55,187 nucleotides of DNA, from NCBI GenBank assembly GCA_001310715.1, contig BAXV01000023.1, positions 1 to 55,187 of the forward strand, read 5' to 3'. Under the pieces are notes generated by a model, which worked only from the letters and a program-made list of their open reading frames with translations, did not search any database and was not told the origin of the DNA. The DNA is from Pseudovibrio sp. JCM 19062. GTDB taxonomy: Bacteria > Pseudomonadota > Alphaproteobacteria > Rhizobiales > Stappiaceae. Position numbers and translations under genes: made by a program. Each line of letters opens with the position of its first letter. The first letter of the stretch is position 1. This document shows positions 1 through 7,453 of this stretch, piece after piece.

Positions 1-305
1 CACACCAGCCAAGTCCAGGACCGGCTTCTTTCGAACTGGATCGCCAGCACACCATCCGGCGTTTGTGTGGTCTTGGCTGTCAGGCTACAGCCGCGCACGT
101 CACTGGTTTCAAGATTGATGTCACTCACAGAGGCGTCTTCTCCGACAATACGAAGACCCAGACTACTGCCGGAAATCTCTACAGAATGCACGCCCTCCGG
201 GACGAGTGTTTGGGTGGTTTCCGTTCCGGTTGAAACGCCTGCATATGTCACGATACCAATTGCAACGAATGCTGTGAGGGCTGAGATAATGATCTTGGTT
301 GTCAT
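1..305 (-). CDS. Secreted or membrane-anchored protein, C-terminus outside window
   Basis: The frame opens with ATG at 305 on the minus strand and runs without a stop to the window edge, giving about 101 residues. A GGAG lies about 7 bases upstream of the ATG, which supports this start. Residues 2-22 form a hydrophobic stretch after a basic residue (MTTKII..., then AFVAIGIVTYAG), as in a signal peptide or single membrane anchor. The following segment (VEISGSSLGLRIVGEDASV) is beta-rich and resembles the repeats of DUF4097-type putative adhesins, but too little is present to assign the family. No function is claimed; the carboxy end lies outside the window. Confidence 0.5.
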   Translation of the reverse strand, partial: MTTKIIISALTAFVAIGIVTYAGVSTGTETTQTLVPEGVHSVEISGSSLGLRIVGEDASVSDINLETSDVRGCSLTAKTTQTPDGVLAIQFERSRSWTWLV

Positions 306-871
306 CTGGAAACTCCATGATTGAACTCCCAAAACCATGGGTCTTCAGTACCTTCTGAGCGACCTTTATCGTGAATTAGGACCTGAATGACGCCCTAAAA
401 CAGAAAATAGGACGGCACACACCGCCCAGCTTTCCTTTTTGAGCAGCGCACATGTTCATTTCCAGATCTTAAGATTGATAATGGTATGCATGACGAATGC
501 CTCATCCTTAATGGATGCAGAACAAGTTCATTGAGGTGACCAACATCAGCCGATCTACATCGTGTATTTCAAGAGGGATCGTGAAGGTTCCCTTATGAGG
601 CCTCGTCAGACCTGAGCGGCAAAACAACAGGTCCGCGACCTGCCCGCAGCAATGGTATCTAGTAAATGCTGGATCAGAGCCCTGCCCCTGTTACTCTCTC
701 AGATGCACGTGGGCATCAGCTCGATCGGAGTGACCAATAGCCAGTTGGCCTCGTTAAATTTCTTCGTATATCTGTGCGTATTCATCTGCCACATGACCCA
801 GCTGGGAAGGTTGAACGGTGCCTCGTCAGACCTCAATCGTGACCTTTTCCACTTGTGGGGAGTTTATTGAA
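306..871. other. Intergenic stretch without a convincing gene
   Basis: I see no gene here. A 72-codon plus-strand frame at 652-870 has no ribosome-binding site or recognisable motif and is treated as chance. The stretch contains a 14-bp direct repeat (listed separately) and could be decayed coding DNA. Confidence 0.4.
600..833. repeat. 14-bp direct repeat GCCTCGTCAGACCT, two copies
   Basis: The copies are at 600-613 and 820-833, 220 bp apart in the same orientation. Both lie close to a GTGA(A/C)(G/C)TT-like segment, upstream of the first copy and downstream of the second, so a larger degenerate repeat may exist. Function unknown. Confidence 0.4.
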
Positions 872-1237
872 TTACTCCTTCACCCACTCCCAAGCCTTAT
901 CAAGGTTGACCATATCAAAGTGCTTTTCGCCAATTCCAAGCATCGCTGCGATGGGGCTATCAATGGCAACAAGCCACTCCCAAATTTTGCGATCTGAAAC
1001 AATTGCGATGCGATGAAAGCTCTTGAGGTGAGTCGTCGCCCACTTCAAATCCTCGTATCCTGCTTCGATGCCCCAGCTTGCCTGTTCTCTCAAAACAACC
1101 AGCACACTCACTTTTGAGTGCTTTTCGAGCACAGCCTCAAACTGCGAAAGCAGCTGCTTTTCCTGTTCGAGATCGACTTTTCCATCAACCTCAAACCCCA
1201 AAACAGTCTCTGTACTTTCCGGGAGTTTCTTGATCAT
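872..1237 (-). CDS. SpoIIAA-like (STAS/SEC14-fold) small protein
   Basis: A 121-residue cytoplasmic protein of the SpoIIAA-like family (PF11964-type, STAS/CRAL-TRIO fold). Members are about 120 residues and occur widely in proteobacteria near stress genes; their biochemical role is poorly defined, with lipid or small-molecule binding proposed. Family-like segments are ETVLGFEVDGKVDLE near the start, the VSVLVVLREQASWG strand-helix in the middle, FHRIAIVSDRKIWEWL, and a C-terminal DKAWEWVKE helix. The open frame extends upstream to 1330, but the ATG at 1237 follows AAGAGGTG at good spacing and begins at the conserved part (MIKKLPES), so that start is preferred. It is convergent with nothing nearby. 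A near-palindromic parS-like site lies about 110 bp upstream. Confidence 0.7.
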   Translation of the reverse strand: MIKKLPESTETVLGFEVDGKVDLEQEKQLLSQFEAVLEKHSKVSVLVVLREQASWGIEAGYEDLKWATTHLKSFHRIAIVSDRKIWEWLVAIDSPIAAMLGIGEKHFDMVNLDKAWEWVKE

Positions 1238-1345
1238 GCAGACACCTCTTCTTGCTACTTGCAGGTTATCTGAGCCCACCTTCAATCCTGTTGCATTCAA
1301 ACTCTGATTTCGATGGAAATTGGAAACCACCTATCAATTTGAAAA

Positions 1346-1361
1346 GTGGACAGCTGTCAAC
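1346..1361. promoter_or_regulatory. parS-like palindrome, one mismatch
   Basis: GTGGACAGCTGTCAAC is a 16-bp palindrome with one mismatch (third base). It differs at that base from the consensus GTTnnCnGCnGnnAAC described for RepB binding sites of repABC plasmids. It lies between the SpoIIAA-like gene and the SHOCT gene. Confidence 0.5.
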
Positions 1362-1486
1362 TCATATAAAAATGTAACGAACTTGCGCAGCCTAAAGGCT
1401 TGAGACAGTTGGTTACAAGTGGGATTTGAAACCCAAAGCTGTACGGATCATCATCCGCCTGCCAATCAAAAACAAAGGAGATCACG

Positions 1487-1747
1487 ATGTTCCATCAGTA
1501 CGGCATGCACGGCTTCCACATCTTTCCATTCTCGATCATCCTGATTATTCTGCTTGTTCTCGGCTTCCTTATCGCCCGATCCTACGGGTACTTCGGAGGC
1601 AATACACAAAAACAAGCTGAACCGTTCGATCGTAAAACACACAGTTCCGAGGCCTTGGACATCCTGTATCGCCGGTTCGCAACTGGCGAAATAGAGGAGG
1701 ATGAATTCCAAAAACGTTCTCAGACACTCCGCCAAAACCTGCAGTAA
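1487..1747 (+). CDS. SHOCT-domain membrane protein
   Basis: An 86-residue protein with one predicted membrane helix (about residues 13-30, FPFSIILIILLVLGFLIA) and a C-terminal SHOCT motif (about residues 55-82: ALDILYRRFATGEIEEDEF). SHOCT is a short alpha-helical motif found at the ends of many small membrane proteins and thought to mediate oligomerisation. AAAGGAGAT lies about 6 bases before the ATG and fixes the start. The His/Met-rich amino end (MFHQYGMHGFH) is typical of proteins found in metal or redox contexts, but I assign no substrate. It stands alone between two parS-like palindromes. Confidence 0.75.
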   Translation: MFHQYGMHGFHIFPFSIILIILLVLGFLIARSYGYFGGNTQKQAEPFDRKTHSSEALDILYRRFATGEIEEDEFQKRSQTLRQNLQ

Positions 1748-2419
1748 ACTATCAAATATGTCGCGCGACACGGGTGGTTCCTGCGCCATATTTGCCCCCA
1801 ATCAATGCAAGTTGTCAGCTGACAACCAATGCTGCTGACCGTTTGATTTTCACCTTGCAAGTATCGGGTTCCAACTCCCAAAGCGTGCTCCCACGTCATG
1901 CCACCAACAGCGTCCTGAAGACTTCTGCGCAGTTTGAGCTGATATCAGTCCAACACTTTCACTCCAGACCTCGTCACTCAAACGAACTGTAGGTTATTCA
2001 AGCCGAACCAGCATATTCCAGAACAGTCAGAGATCAACAAACGTCATTTCCATCAGCGTTTGCATCCAGAAAACGACAGTTTTTGCCAAAGTGTAATCAT
2101 CGACTGTAGTAGTCCGCATAGAGATTAAGTGTGGCGTTACATGACTAAACCAGCAGGCAAAATAAAACACCACTATTTCAGGGGGTTCCAGAGGTACGTT
2201 GCCACCTCGGGCTCCTAATGTTCCCCGTCATAGATCAATACCGAGGACACTTTGTTACATCTGATTTCTTGCCGAAAATTCGGGACTGGACCAATGTTTA
2301 TCCAAGGTTGAACGCGGTCTCCGCAGACGCAATCAGCCGCACACTGTTGGTCCCTATGTACCCCAACACAGCAAAACCAGCAGTGTGCACCTCATCTTTT
2401 CAAACGCAGTCGGGCCGCT
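1748..2419. other. Intergenic stretch without a supported gene
   Basis: Apart from the palindrome at 1811-1826 I see nothing certain. The open frame at 2218-2499 overlaps the start of the MsrQ-like gene, has no ribosome-binding site and no recognisable motif. Confidence 0.4.
1811..1826. promoter_or_regulatory. parS-like palindrome, perfect
   Basis: GTTGTCAGCTGACAAC is a perfect 16-bp palindrome and fits GTTnnCnGCnGnnAAC exactly. It sits in non-coding DNA 64 bp after the SHOCT gene. Together with 1346-1361, 3776-3791 and 3806-3821 it forms a dispersed group of likely RepB binding sites. Confidence 0.6.
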
Positions 2420-3028
2420 ATGTCATATATTCGGACAATTTGGAATTCACCCTATACATTCTGGCTTATTCTCGCTCTTCCGGGGCTTCCCATGATTAGC
2501 AGTCTCCTGCGGGCTGGTGAAAAGTTGGAACCACTGCTGCATCCGTCTGGAGAGTTCTCCGCACGTTTCCTAGTCATAAGCCTGATGATCACACCGCTCA
2601 TGTTCCTAACTAACGGACAGCGCTGGGTTCGCTGGCTCATGGCACGCCGGCGGTATATCGGTGTTGCCGCAGGAAGTTACGCGGTGCTTCATGTCATCAT
2701 CTACTTGCTCGACAAGGGATCATTTGGTCCAATCCTGGAAGATATGGTCAAGATCGGCATTTGGACCGGATGGCTGGCCTCCCTCATTTTCATTCCATTG
2801 GTCCTAACCAGTAATGACTGGTCGATGGTAAAGCTTGGCAAAAACTGGAAGAAAATACAGAAATTTAGCTATGCCGCTGCTGTTCTGACTTTGGCCCACT
2901 GGGTTCTGATCGATTTTGATTTCATTCCAGCCCTCGTCCATTTCATCCCGCTGACGCTCCTGCAAATTTACAGATACGTGCACCTCTCCCAAAAACGCAA
3001 AGGCCACGAACGCACCGCTGCAGTGTGA
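2420..3028 (+). CDS. msrQ: MsrQ/YedZ-like haem-binding membrane subunit (ferric reductase-like)
   Basis: A 202-residue integral membrane protein of the ferric-reductase-like transmembrane family, closest in layout to MsrQ (YedZ), the inner-membrane b-type cytochrome that feeds electrons to the periplasmic methionine sulfoxide reductase MsrP. Hydrophobic segments are visible at about residues 12-30, 48-64, 80-97, 113-130, 150-168 and 170-185. Histidines placed as haem ligands are at about 91 (VLHVIIY), 160 (LAHWVL) and 174 (LVHFIP). The cytoplasmic loop LGKNWKKIQKFSY matches the usual MsrQ pattern. No msrP is present beside it, so the partner must be elsewhere or the role differs. The ATG at 2420 has no clear ribosome-binding site. 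An intrinsic terminator follows. Confidence 0.75.
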   Translation: MSYIRTIWNSPYTFWLILALPGLPMISSLLRAGEKLEPLLHPSGEFSARFLVISLMITPLMFLTNGQRWVRWLMARRRYIGVAAGSYAVLHVIIYLLDKGSFGPILEDMVKIGIWTGWLASLIFIPLVLTSNDWSMVKLGKNWKKIQKFSYAAAVLTLAHWVLIDFDFIPALVHFIPLTLLQIYRYVHLSQKRKGHERTAAV

Positions 3029-3050
3029 GCGCAAGACTAGCCTGACCTCA

Positions 3051-3080
3051 CCCACCTTCAATCCCAAGGTGGGTTTCCTT
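3051..3080 (+). terminator. Rho-independent terminator after the MsrQ-like gene
   Basis: CCCACCTT and AAGGTGGG form an 8-bp stem with a short loop (3051-3073), followed by TTTCCTTT. It lies 23 bp after the stop codon of the preceding gene. Confidence 0.7.
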
Positions 3081-3152
3081 TGCTCACCTTTTGTAGAGGA
3101 GGACAGCTTCTTCATTCACAGATAAGCTGAGCCGATGGAGGAGGGACCAATC

Positions 3153-3754
3153 ATGACAACAACTGATTTTCAAAAAGTAGACCCCACTCGCCTTGCGCAT
3201 CCGACTGCACTCAAGCTTTCATTACCAGACCCACTACCCGATGATATTCAGGAACTCTTTGCCAAATGTCAGAACAAGCTTGGCTGATCCCTAATGTACT
3301 GATCGCTTTTGCGCACCGACCTGCGAAACTTCGTGCGTTCTCACAAATGTATAATGAACTGATGCTAGGCGATTCCGGCCTCTCCAAACTGGAGCGCGAG
3401 ATGATTGCGGTTGCCGTGTCCTCCATTAATTCATGCTGGTACTGTCAGGTCGCACACGGTGCGGCGGTTCGGGGGTATTCCAACACACCAGAGTTGGGGG
3501 AGGCCATGGTGATGAACTATCGCTACGCTGATCTCACCGATAAGCAACGCACCATGCTCGACTTTTCCGTAAAGGTTGCCAAGTCTTCATCCGAGATAGG
3601 GGAGGGGGATCGGGAACAGCTTCGTTCCGCCGGGTTTTCCGAGGAGGACATCTGGGACATTTGCGAGGTTGCTGCGTTCTTCTCCATGTCCAACCGCATG
3701 GCCTCCGCAACAGGTATGCAGCCGAACCCAGAATATCATGCTACCGCTCGCTAA
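3153..3754 (+). CDS. AhpD/carboxymuconolactone decarboxylase-family peroxidase-like protein (one frameshift)
   Basis: This encodes about 200 residues of the AhpD-like alkylhydroperoxidase family. The redox motif CxxC is clear (SCWYCQVAHG, about residue 94), as in enzymes that reduce peroxides through a cysteine pair and a nearby His. The gene starts at ATG 3153 after GGAGGAGGG; the first 44 codons read in one frame up to QNKLG and the rest resumes one base over (LIPNVLIAFAHRP). The break at about 3285 (GGCTGATCC) looks like one missing C, since joining the frames gives an uninterrupted family-like protein. It ends 135 bp before arsR, with the parS-like pair between them, so it is probably not in the ars operon. 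Peroxide substrate unknown. Confidence 0.75.
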
Positions 3755-3775
3755 GCTAAATTAATTGGGGGAGGG

Positions 3776-3821
3776 GCTCACAGCTGTCAACTTAGTTCTA
3801 AAAAAGTTGACAGCTGTCAAC
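3776..3821. promoter_or_regulatory. Tandem pair of parS-like palindromes, 30 bp apart
   Basis: The right site, 3806-3821 (GTTGACAGCTGTCAAC), is a perfect palindrome and an exact match to GTTnnCnGCnGnnAAC. The left site, 3776-3791, keeps the ACAGCTGTCAAC half with two mismatches in the other half. Their centres are 30 bp apart, close to three helical turns, so proteins bound to them would face the same side of the DNA. They lie 2.1 kb from the end of repC. They could also be operators for a dimeric regulator, but the fit to the repABC centromere consensus and the presence of repB in the window favour parS. Confidence 0.6.
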
Positions 3822-3861
3822 ACAGAAACAACTTGCCAAAAGAACTTCGCAAGAGTATATC

Positions 3862-3878
3862 GCTTATCGACGATATAC
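3862..3878. promoter_or_regulatory. ArsR-type operator upstream of arsR
   Basis: GCTTATCGACGATATAC is an imperfect copy (two mismatches in the left arm) of the perfect palindrome at 4234-4250. It lies 10 bp before the arsR start codon, which suggests autoregulation. The extended context CGATATACAGGA is shared by both copies. Confidence 0.65.
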
Positions 3879-3888
3879 AGGATATCAA

Positions 3889-4215
3889 ATGACCGACAAC
3901 ATCTGCGTAACCGAATTTGCACCAGCCTCTTTGAATGACGAGGAAGAGGAAAGGCTGGCGGCACAGGCGAAAGCACTGGCTCACCCCGCGCGCGTTCGCC
4001 TGCTCAAAGTCATGGCCGCACAACCGGGCTGCGTGGGTGGTGACCTAGTCAATTCTATAGGACTGGCACAATCCACCGTATCCGAACATCTTCGCATTCT
4101 TAAGGATGCAGGCTTCATATTAGCCGAGGCCCAACGACCACGGATTTGCTATTCAGTCAATCGTGCCGAGTTGAAGAGTTTCAACTTTCTCTTTGAGAAG
4201 AGCTTCACCCTCTAA
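3889..4215 (+). CDS. arsR: ArsR/SmtB-family repressor
   Basis: A 108-residue winged-helix repressor of the ArsR/SmtB family. The core helix-turn-helix is at about residues 50-78 ([21 protein letters not shown]), preceded by the dimerisation and sensing helix [19 protein letters not shown]. In family members the arsenite-binding cysteines often sit near the recognition helix; here one Cys lies at GCVGGDLV and others at the amino end (NICVTEF) and near residue 93 (RICYSV), so the sensing site may be of the less common dispersed kind. It is followed 45 bp later by acr3, and the same palindrome precedes both genes. On binding arsenite it would release DNA and allow efflux-pump expression. Confidence 0.85.
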   Translation: MTDNICVTEFAPASLNDEEEERLAAQAKALAHPARVRLLKVMAAQPGCVGGDLVNSIGLAQSTVSEHLRILKDAGFILAEAQRPRICYSVNRAELKSFNFLFEKSFTL

Positions 4216-4233
4216 AATTTGCTAAAACAAATC

Positions 4234-4250
4234 GTATATCGACGATATAC
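4234..4250. promoter_or_regulatory. ArsR-type operator between arsR and acr3
   Basis: GTATATCGACGATATAC is a perfect 17-bp palindrome around a central A, 10 bp before the acr3 start codon. Its repetition in front of arsR (3862-3878) at the same distance from the start codon supports a shared regulator. Confidence 0.7.
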
Positions 4251-4260
4251 AGGAGATACA

Positions 4261-5309
4261 ATGGGAACTTTCGAACGCTACCTATCCGTATGGGTAGGTC
4301 TTGCGATGGCACTGGGCGTTGGGGCAGGGCTCCTACAACCCGGTGTTTTTCAATTCATCGGCGAACTCCAAATCGGCGGGATCAACCTGATCATCGCAAT
4401 TCTCATTTGCTGATGATCTATCCTATGATGGTCCAAGTCGAATTTAGTGAGGTACGTCACTGCTTCGTCAAACCCAAGGGCCTGATCGTCACACTTGCCA
4501 TGAACTGGCTGGTCAAACCGTTCACCATGGCCGCGCTGGCTGTGCTCTTCATGCGCTACCTGTTTGCCCCGTTCATTGCACCAGACCTGGCTGACCAGTA
4601 CATCGCAGGCATGATCCTGCTTGGTGTCGCACCTTGTACGGCAATGGTATTTGTCTGGTCTTATCTGACAAGGGGCAACGCAAGTTACACCGTCGCGCAG
4701 GTCGCCACCAACGATCTGATCATGATCTTTGCTTTCGCCCCAATCGCGGCATTTTTGCTTGGCGTCTCTGACATCATCGTGCCGTGGGATGTGTTGCTGA
4801 TCTCGACCGCCCTATTCGTCGCACTGCCATTGGGGGCAGGGTGGTTGACCAGGATTGCACTCAAGGATCAGGAACACCTTACTTCCTTCAGTTCCAACAT
4901 GAAGCCGTTTTCTATCGCAGGACTTGTTGGCACTGTGTTCTTGCTGTTCGGTCTCCAGGCCAACAACATTATCGCCTCACCCGGCGATATTGTTCTGATC
5001 GCGATTCCGCTGCTCATCCAGACCGTACTGATTTTCTATGTAACCTATCTTTGGATGAAGAAGTGGCGGCAGCCACATAACGTGGCGGCCCCCGGAGCCA
5101 TGATCGGCGCCTCCAATTTCTTTGAGCTGGCTGTCGCCGTCGCAATCAGCCTGTTCGGCGTTACCTCGGGTGCTGCATTGGCAACCATTGTTGGCGTGCT
5201 CGTAGAAGTGCCCGTGATGCTCGCATTGGTGGCTTACGCAAACCGGACACGCAACCAGTTTGTCGAAGATACTCAGGATTCTGGAACCCCAGTTCAGTCC
5301 AACCCATAA
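4261..5309 (+). CDS. acr3: ACR3-family arsenite efflux permease (one frameshift)
   Basis: An inner-membrane protein of about 350 residues with around ten hydrophobic segments that would expel As(III) using the proton gradient. The signature [15 protein letters not shown] contains the cysteine known to be essential in this family, followed by the conserved [29 protein letters not shown] lies near the carboxy end. The ATG at 4261 follows CAGGAGATACA. The first 50 codons end at a stop at 4413, and the rest continues one base over: ATTTGCTGATG should read ATTTGGCTGATG, restoring the AILIWLMIYPMM motif typical of ACR3. The break is therefore probably one missing G. Regulated with arsR through the palindromes noted. 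Confidence 0.88.
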
Positions 5310-5316
5310 GGTTGAG

Positions 5317-5341
5317 GGCAGGGGAGAAGTCTCCTGCCTTT
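5317..5341 (+). terminator. Likely rho-independent terminator after acr3
   Basis: GGCAGGGGAGA and TCTCCTGCC pair with one bulged G (5317-5338), followed by TTT. It lies 8 bp after the acr3 stop codon. Confidence 0.6.
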
Positions 5342-5408
5342 GGCATCACCTATTTTTTTTACTATCTGCAGATACTCTAGCTCTTCAATTATTTTCAAAG
5401 AGCTCATT

Positions 5409-5919
5409 ATGTCCCAAGTTCCAGTTGTCTGCACAGCTAGCACTGTTTTCCTTATCGACAAGGATTCCGAAGAGGCACAAGTCTTGTTGTTCCGCCGTCT
5501 TGATCCACCCGTCCATACCTGGAGCCAGATCTCCGGTGGAATTGAAGCTGGTGAAACAGCCTGGCAAGCCGCACTTCGCGAAGTGCAAGAGGAAACCGGC
5601 ATTACGCTAGATGAGATCTGTCTGCCGATGCTGACATCCGGTTTTACGTGCCCGAGAAAAACAGCTTCTCTATCCTGCCTGTGTTCGTCTCCCACATCTC
5701 GCGCGACACACCAATTAAACTCAACCATGAACACGACGCCTATCAATGGTTCTCCTTTGCCGATGCAAAGCACTGGTGAGTTTCCCCGGTCAACGCCGTA
5801 TGCTTGAGCTGATCGAAGAGGAATTCATCAACCGTACCCCAACGCCGCACCTTCGCATCAACATATCCCAATCGGATGAAGATGACGGCTCCGATCTTTA
5901 CGCCAGAGACAGCCCATAA
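5409..5919 (+). CDS. NUDIX hydrolase (two frameshifts)
   Basis: A pyrophosphohydrolase of the NUDIX superfamily, about 170 residues. The full NUDIX box is present: GIEAGETAWQAALREVQEE followed by TGI, with the REVQEE metal-binding glutamates. Substrates in this family are nucleoside diphosphates linked to another moiety; the overall layout is near dATP/diadenosine-type enzymes, but I cannot name one. The gene starts at ATG 5409 (MSQVPVVCT). The frame changes at about 5635 (into FYVPEKNSFSILPVF) and again at about 5778 (into FPGQRRMLELIEEEF), ending at TAA 5919. Its last 22 bp overlap the end of repC on the opposite strand, so the two genes converge. Confidence 0.75.
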
Positions 5920-7214
5920 AGCGATTTGTGAAGGGCGAGCTTTCCATCTTTGGCCCGGTCAACACAGGCGCGGAAATATCCGGCGGGGCGCGAAATGCCC
6001 TCCGGATCGCGCAGGGTTTTTTCAACGGTGACCACTAGCACGGCAGCGGCCATTTTCTCGCCAAGGGTCAAAACCGCCTGTTTCCAGCCATCTTCGGACA
6101 GACCGATAGCCAATCGCAACTGTTCGGCGGACTGGGAAAGATCAAACCAACTGGAGAACGACATTCCCAACATTTCCTGGGTTTCAGTTGTCGCGCTGTC
6201 AATCAAACCAATGGAAATCGCAGAAAGATGATCTTTTTGACTACCGTCAGATTGGTGACCTTGCGGTGCTCCCCCTTGCGTAGGCCGTCGTGATTTGGCA
6301 GAGAATTTGCTTGATTGGTCTTTTTCAAGAGCAATTTCTTGAGCTTCGTTAGAAGCGAAGTAATTATTTGAGTAGCCATCGTTAGATGGCTGCCGTGTTT
6401 TACTATTTTGATGAGTTTGATGGGTTGTATTATTATAAGGGGTGACATTGATGTCATGGTCGCCTGACATTTCCTCACGCTCATTTAAATATGATGGCGT
6501 TTCAGCTTCCTCTTCATAATCTCCAGTAAGCTCTGTCACCACCAATTCATAAAGTGTGGTGATCTTTTCAGCGCGCTCCAGAACCAGCATCGGCGTTTCC
6601 ATAAGAGCGTTGAGTTCGTTCAAAAACACCTCACAGTCGGCGCCTTCGCTTTGCCCAATACGGCAGGCATCAACGATAGCACGCGACAACCGGTTGACCG
6701 TGCGCTTAGCTTCCTGCTCTGCACGGACCCGCGCCTGAAACTCTTCACCAATCCGTTTGATCTCTACAACACGCTGACGCGCCGGTGAAAAGTCAAAACC
6801 GTATCCCCGGTCAATCTCACCGCTGGCATCGTTGCGATAGATGAAGCGCCTGCCCGTAGAGCTGTCGCGGTAGGCCAGGATACCCACTTCAACAAGTCGT
6901 TTGATGGCCCGTATCACAGTGCGCGTGGAGCGGCATACATATTCGGCCAGCTTGTCATTGGAGATTGCGACCAGCGGACGGCGATCCTGTTTCCAGTCAT
7001 CAGCCCGCGTCAACCCGATCAGAATATCGAGAATATGATAGGCGGTTCCATCAATCCCCAGGGCAGGGGCCGCCTTTTTAAGAGTAATAGCCACCTCGGC
7101 CTTTGTTGTTTTGACGATGTCATTCGCCAGAGCCAGACGCTGGCTCTCCAACATGGCGGGTGTCATTTTGCGGAAGGACGCAACACCTGTGCTTTGCATA
7201 GCAAACCCATTCAC
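5898..7214 (-). CDS. repC: RepC replication initiator of the repABC family
   Basis: A 438-residue intact protein. RepC is the initiator unique to repABC replicons; it binds an origin lying inside its own coding sequence. Family-like features are the amino-terminal segment (VASFRKMTPAML), the winged-helix DNA-binding region at about residues 85-150 (LAEYVCRSTRTVIRAIKRLVEVGILAYRDS, with GRRFIYR) and the C-terminal domain ending GYFRACVDRAKDGKLALHKSLYGL. The linker at about residues 245-330 is Asn/Thr/Gln-rich and AT-rich at DNA level, as expected for the internal origin. It is the third gene of repABC, separated from repB by 239 bp that probably encode an antisense RNA. ATG at 7214 is the first start; a second ATG lies at 7199. 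Confidence 0.93.
   Translation of the reverse strand: MNGFAMQSTGVASFRKMTPAMLESQRLALANDIVKTTKAEVAITLKKAAPALGIDGTAYHILDILIGLTRADDWKQDRRPLVAISNDKLAEYVCRSTRTVIRAIKRLVEVGILAYRDSSTGRRFIYRNDASGEIDRGYGFDFSPARQRVVEIKRIGEEFQARVRAEQEAKRTVNRLSRAIVDACRIGQSEGADCEVFLNELNALMETPMLVLERAEKITTLYELVVTELTGDYEEEAETPSYLNEREEMSGDHDINVTPYNNTTHQTHQNSKTRQPSNDGYSNNYFASNEAQEIALEKDQSSKFSAKSRRPTQGGAPQGHQSDGSQKDHLSAISIGLIDSATTETQEMLGMSFSSWFDLSQSAEQLRLAIGLSEDGWKQAVLTLGEKMAAAVLVVTVEKTLRDPEGISRPAGYFRACVDRAKDGKLALHKSLYGLSLA
6290..6480. other. Putative replication origin (oriV) within repC
   Basis: This stretch of repC is visibly AT-richer than its surroundings and encodes a low-complexity linker. In characterised repABC plasmids the origin lies in an AT-rich part of repC, so this is the natural candidate. 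I do not see clear iterons. Placement rests on family knowledge plus composition only. Confidence 0.45.
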
Positions 7215-7311
7215 CCAGGAAATTCCGGGGTGTTATCCAAGTAAGATTGGGGATTGAGCGCCCGAAAAAGCAAAAATGCGCCACAAAGGGTTTCAAGCAA
7301 GCAATGCTGAC

Positions 7312-7436
7312 TTGATTCGCACAGTGCGTTCGTCGTAGGATGTTCGCGTTAAAGACGGTCCTCGACGAGTGCTATTCACTCTCTTGGGCGACGATTTTAG
7401 GGCCTTGCTGATTGCCGTCAGCAGGGCCTGTCGTCG
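7312..7436 (+). ncRNA. Candidate counter-transcribed RNA (incompatibility RNA) between repB and repC
   Basis: The repB-repC gap of repABC plasmids encodes a small antisense RNA that represses repC. On the strand opposite to repABC, TTGATT (7312-7317) and TAGGAT (7336-7341) are 18 bp apart and could form a promoter. A strong hairpin follows: GGCCTTGCTG (7401-7410) with CAGCAGGGCC (7419-7428), with outer complementary arms GACGA/TCGTC. The implied RNA would be about 80-90 nt. No good U-tract follows the stem, so the 3' end is uncertain. The same inverted repeat in the repC leader could be the attenuator stem. Confidence 0.5.
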
Positions 7437-7453
7437 TTAAGGGGCTTACACCA

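Noticed and set aside
2218..2499. Open frame of 93 codons before the MsrQ-like gene
   Set aside because: It overlaps the start of a well-supported gene in another frame, has no ribosome-binding site and no recognisable motif.
3776..3821. Reading the palindrome pair as operators of the arsR or peroxidase genes
   Set aside because: The same palindrome also occurs at 1346 and 1811 beside unrelated genes, arsR has its own distinct operator, and the consensus matches repABC centromere sites; kept as the weaker alternative.
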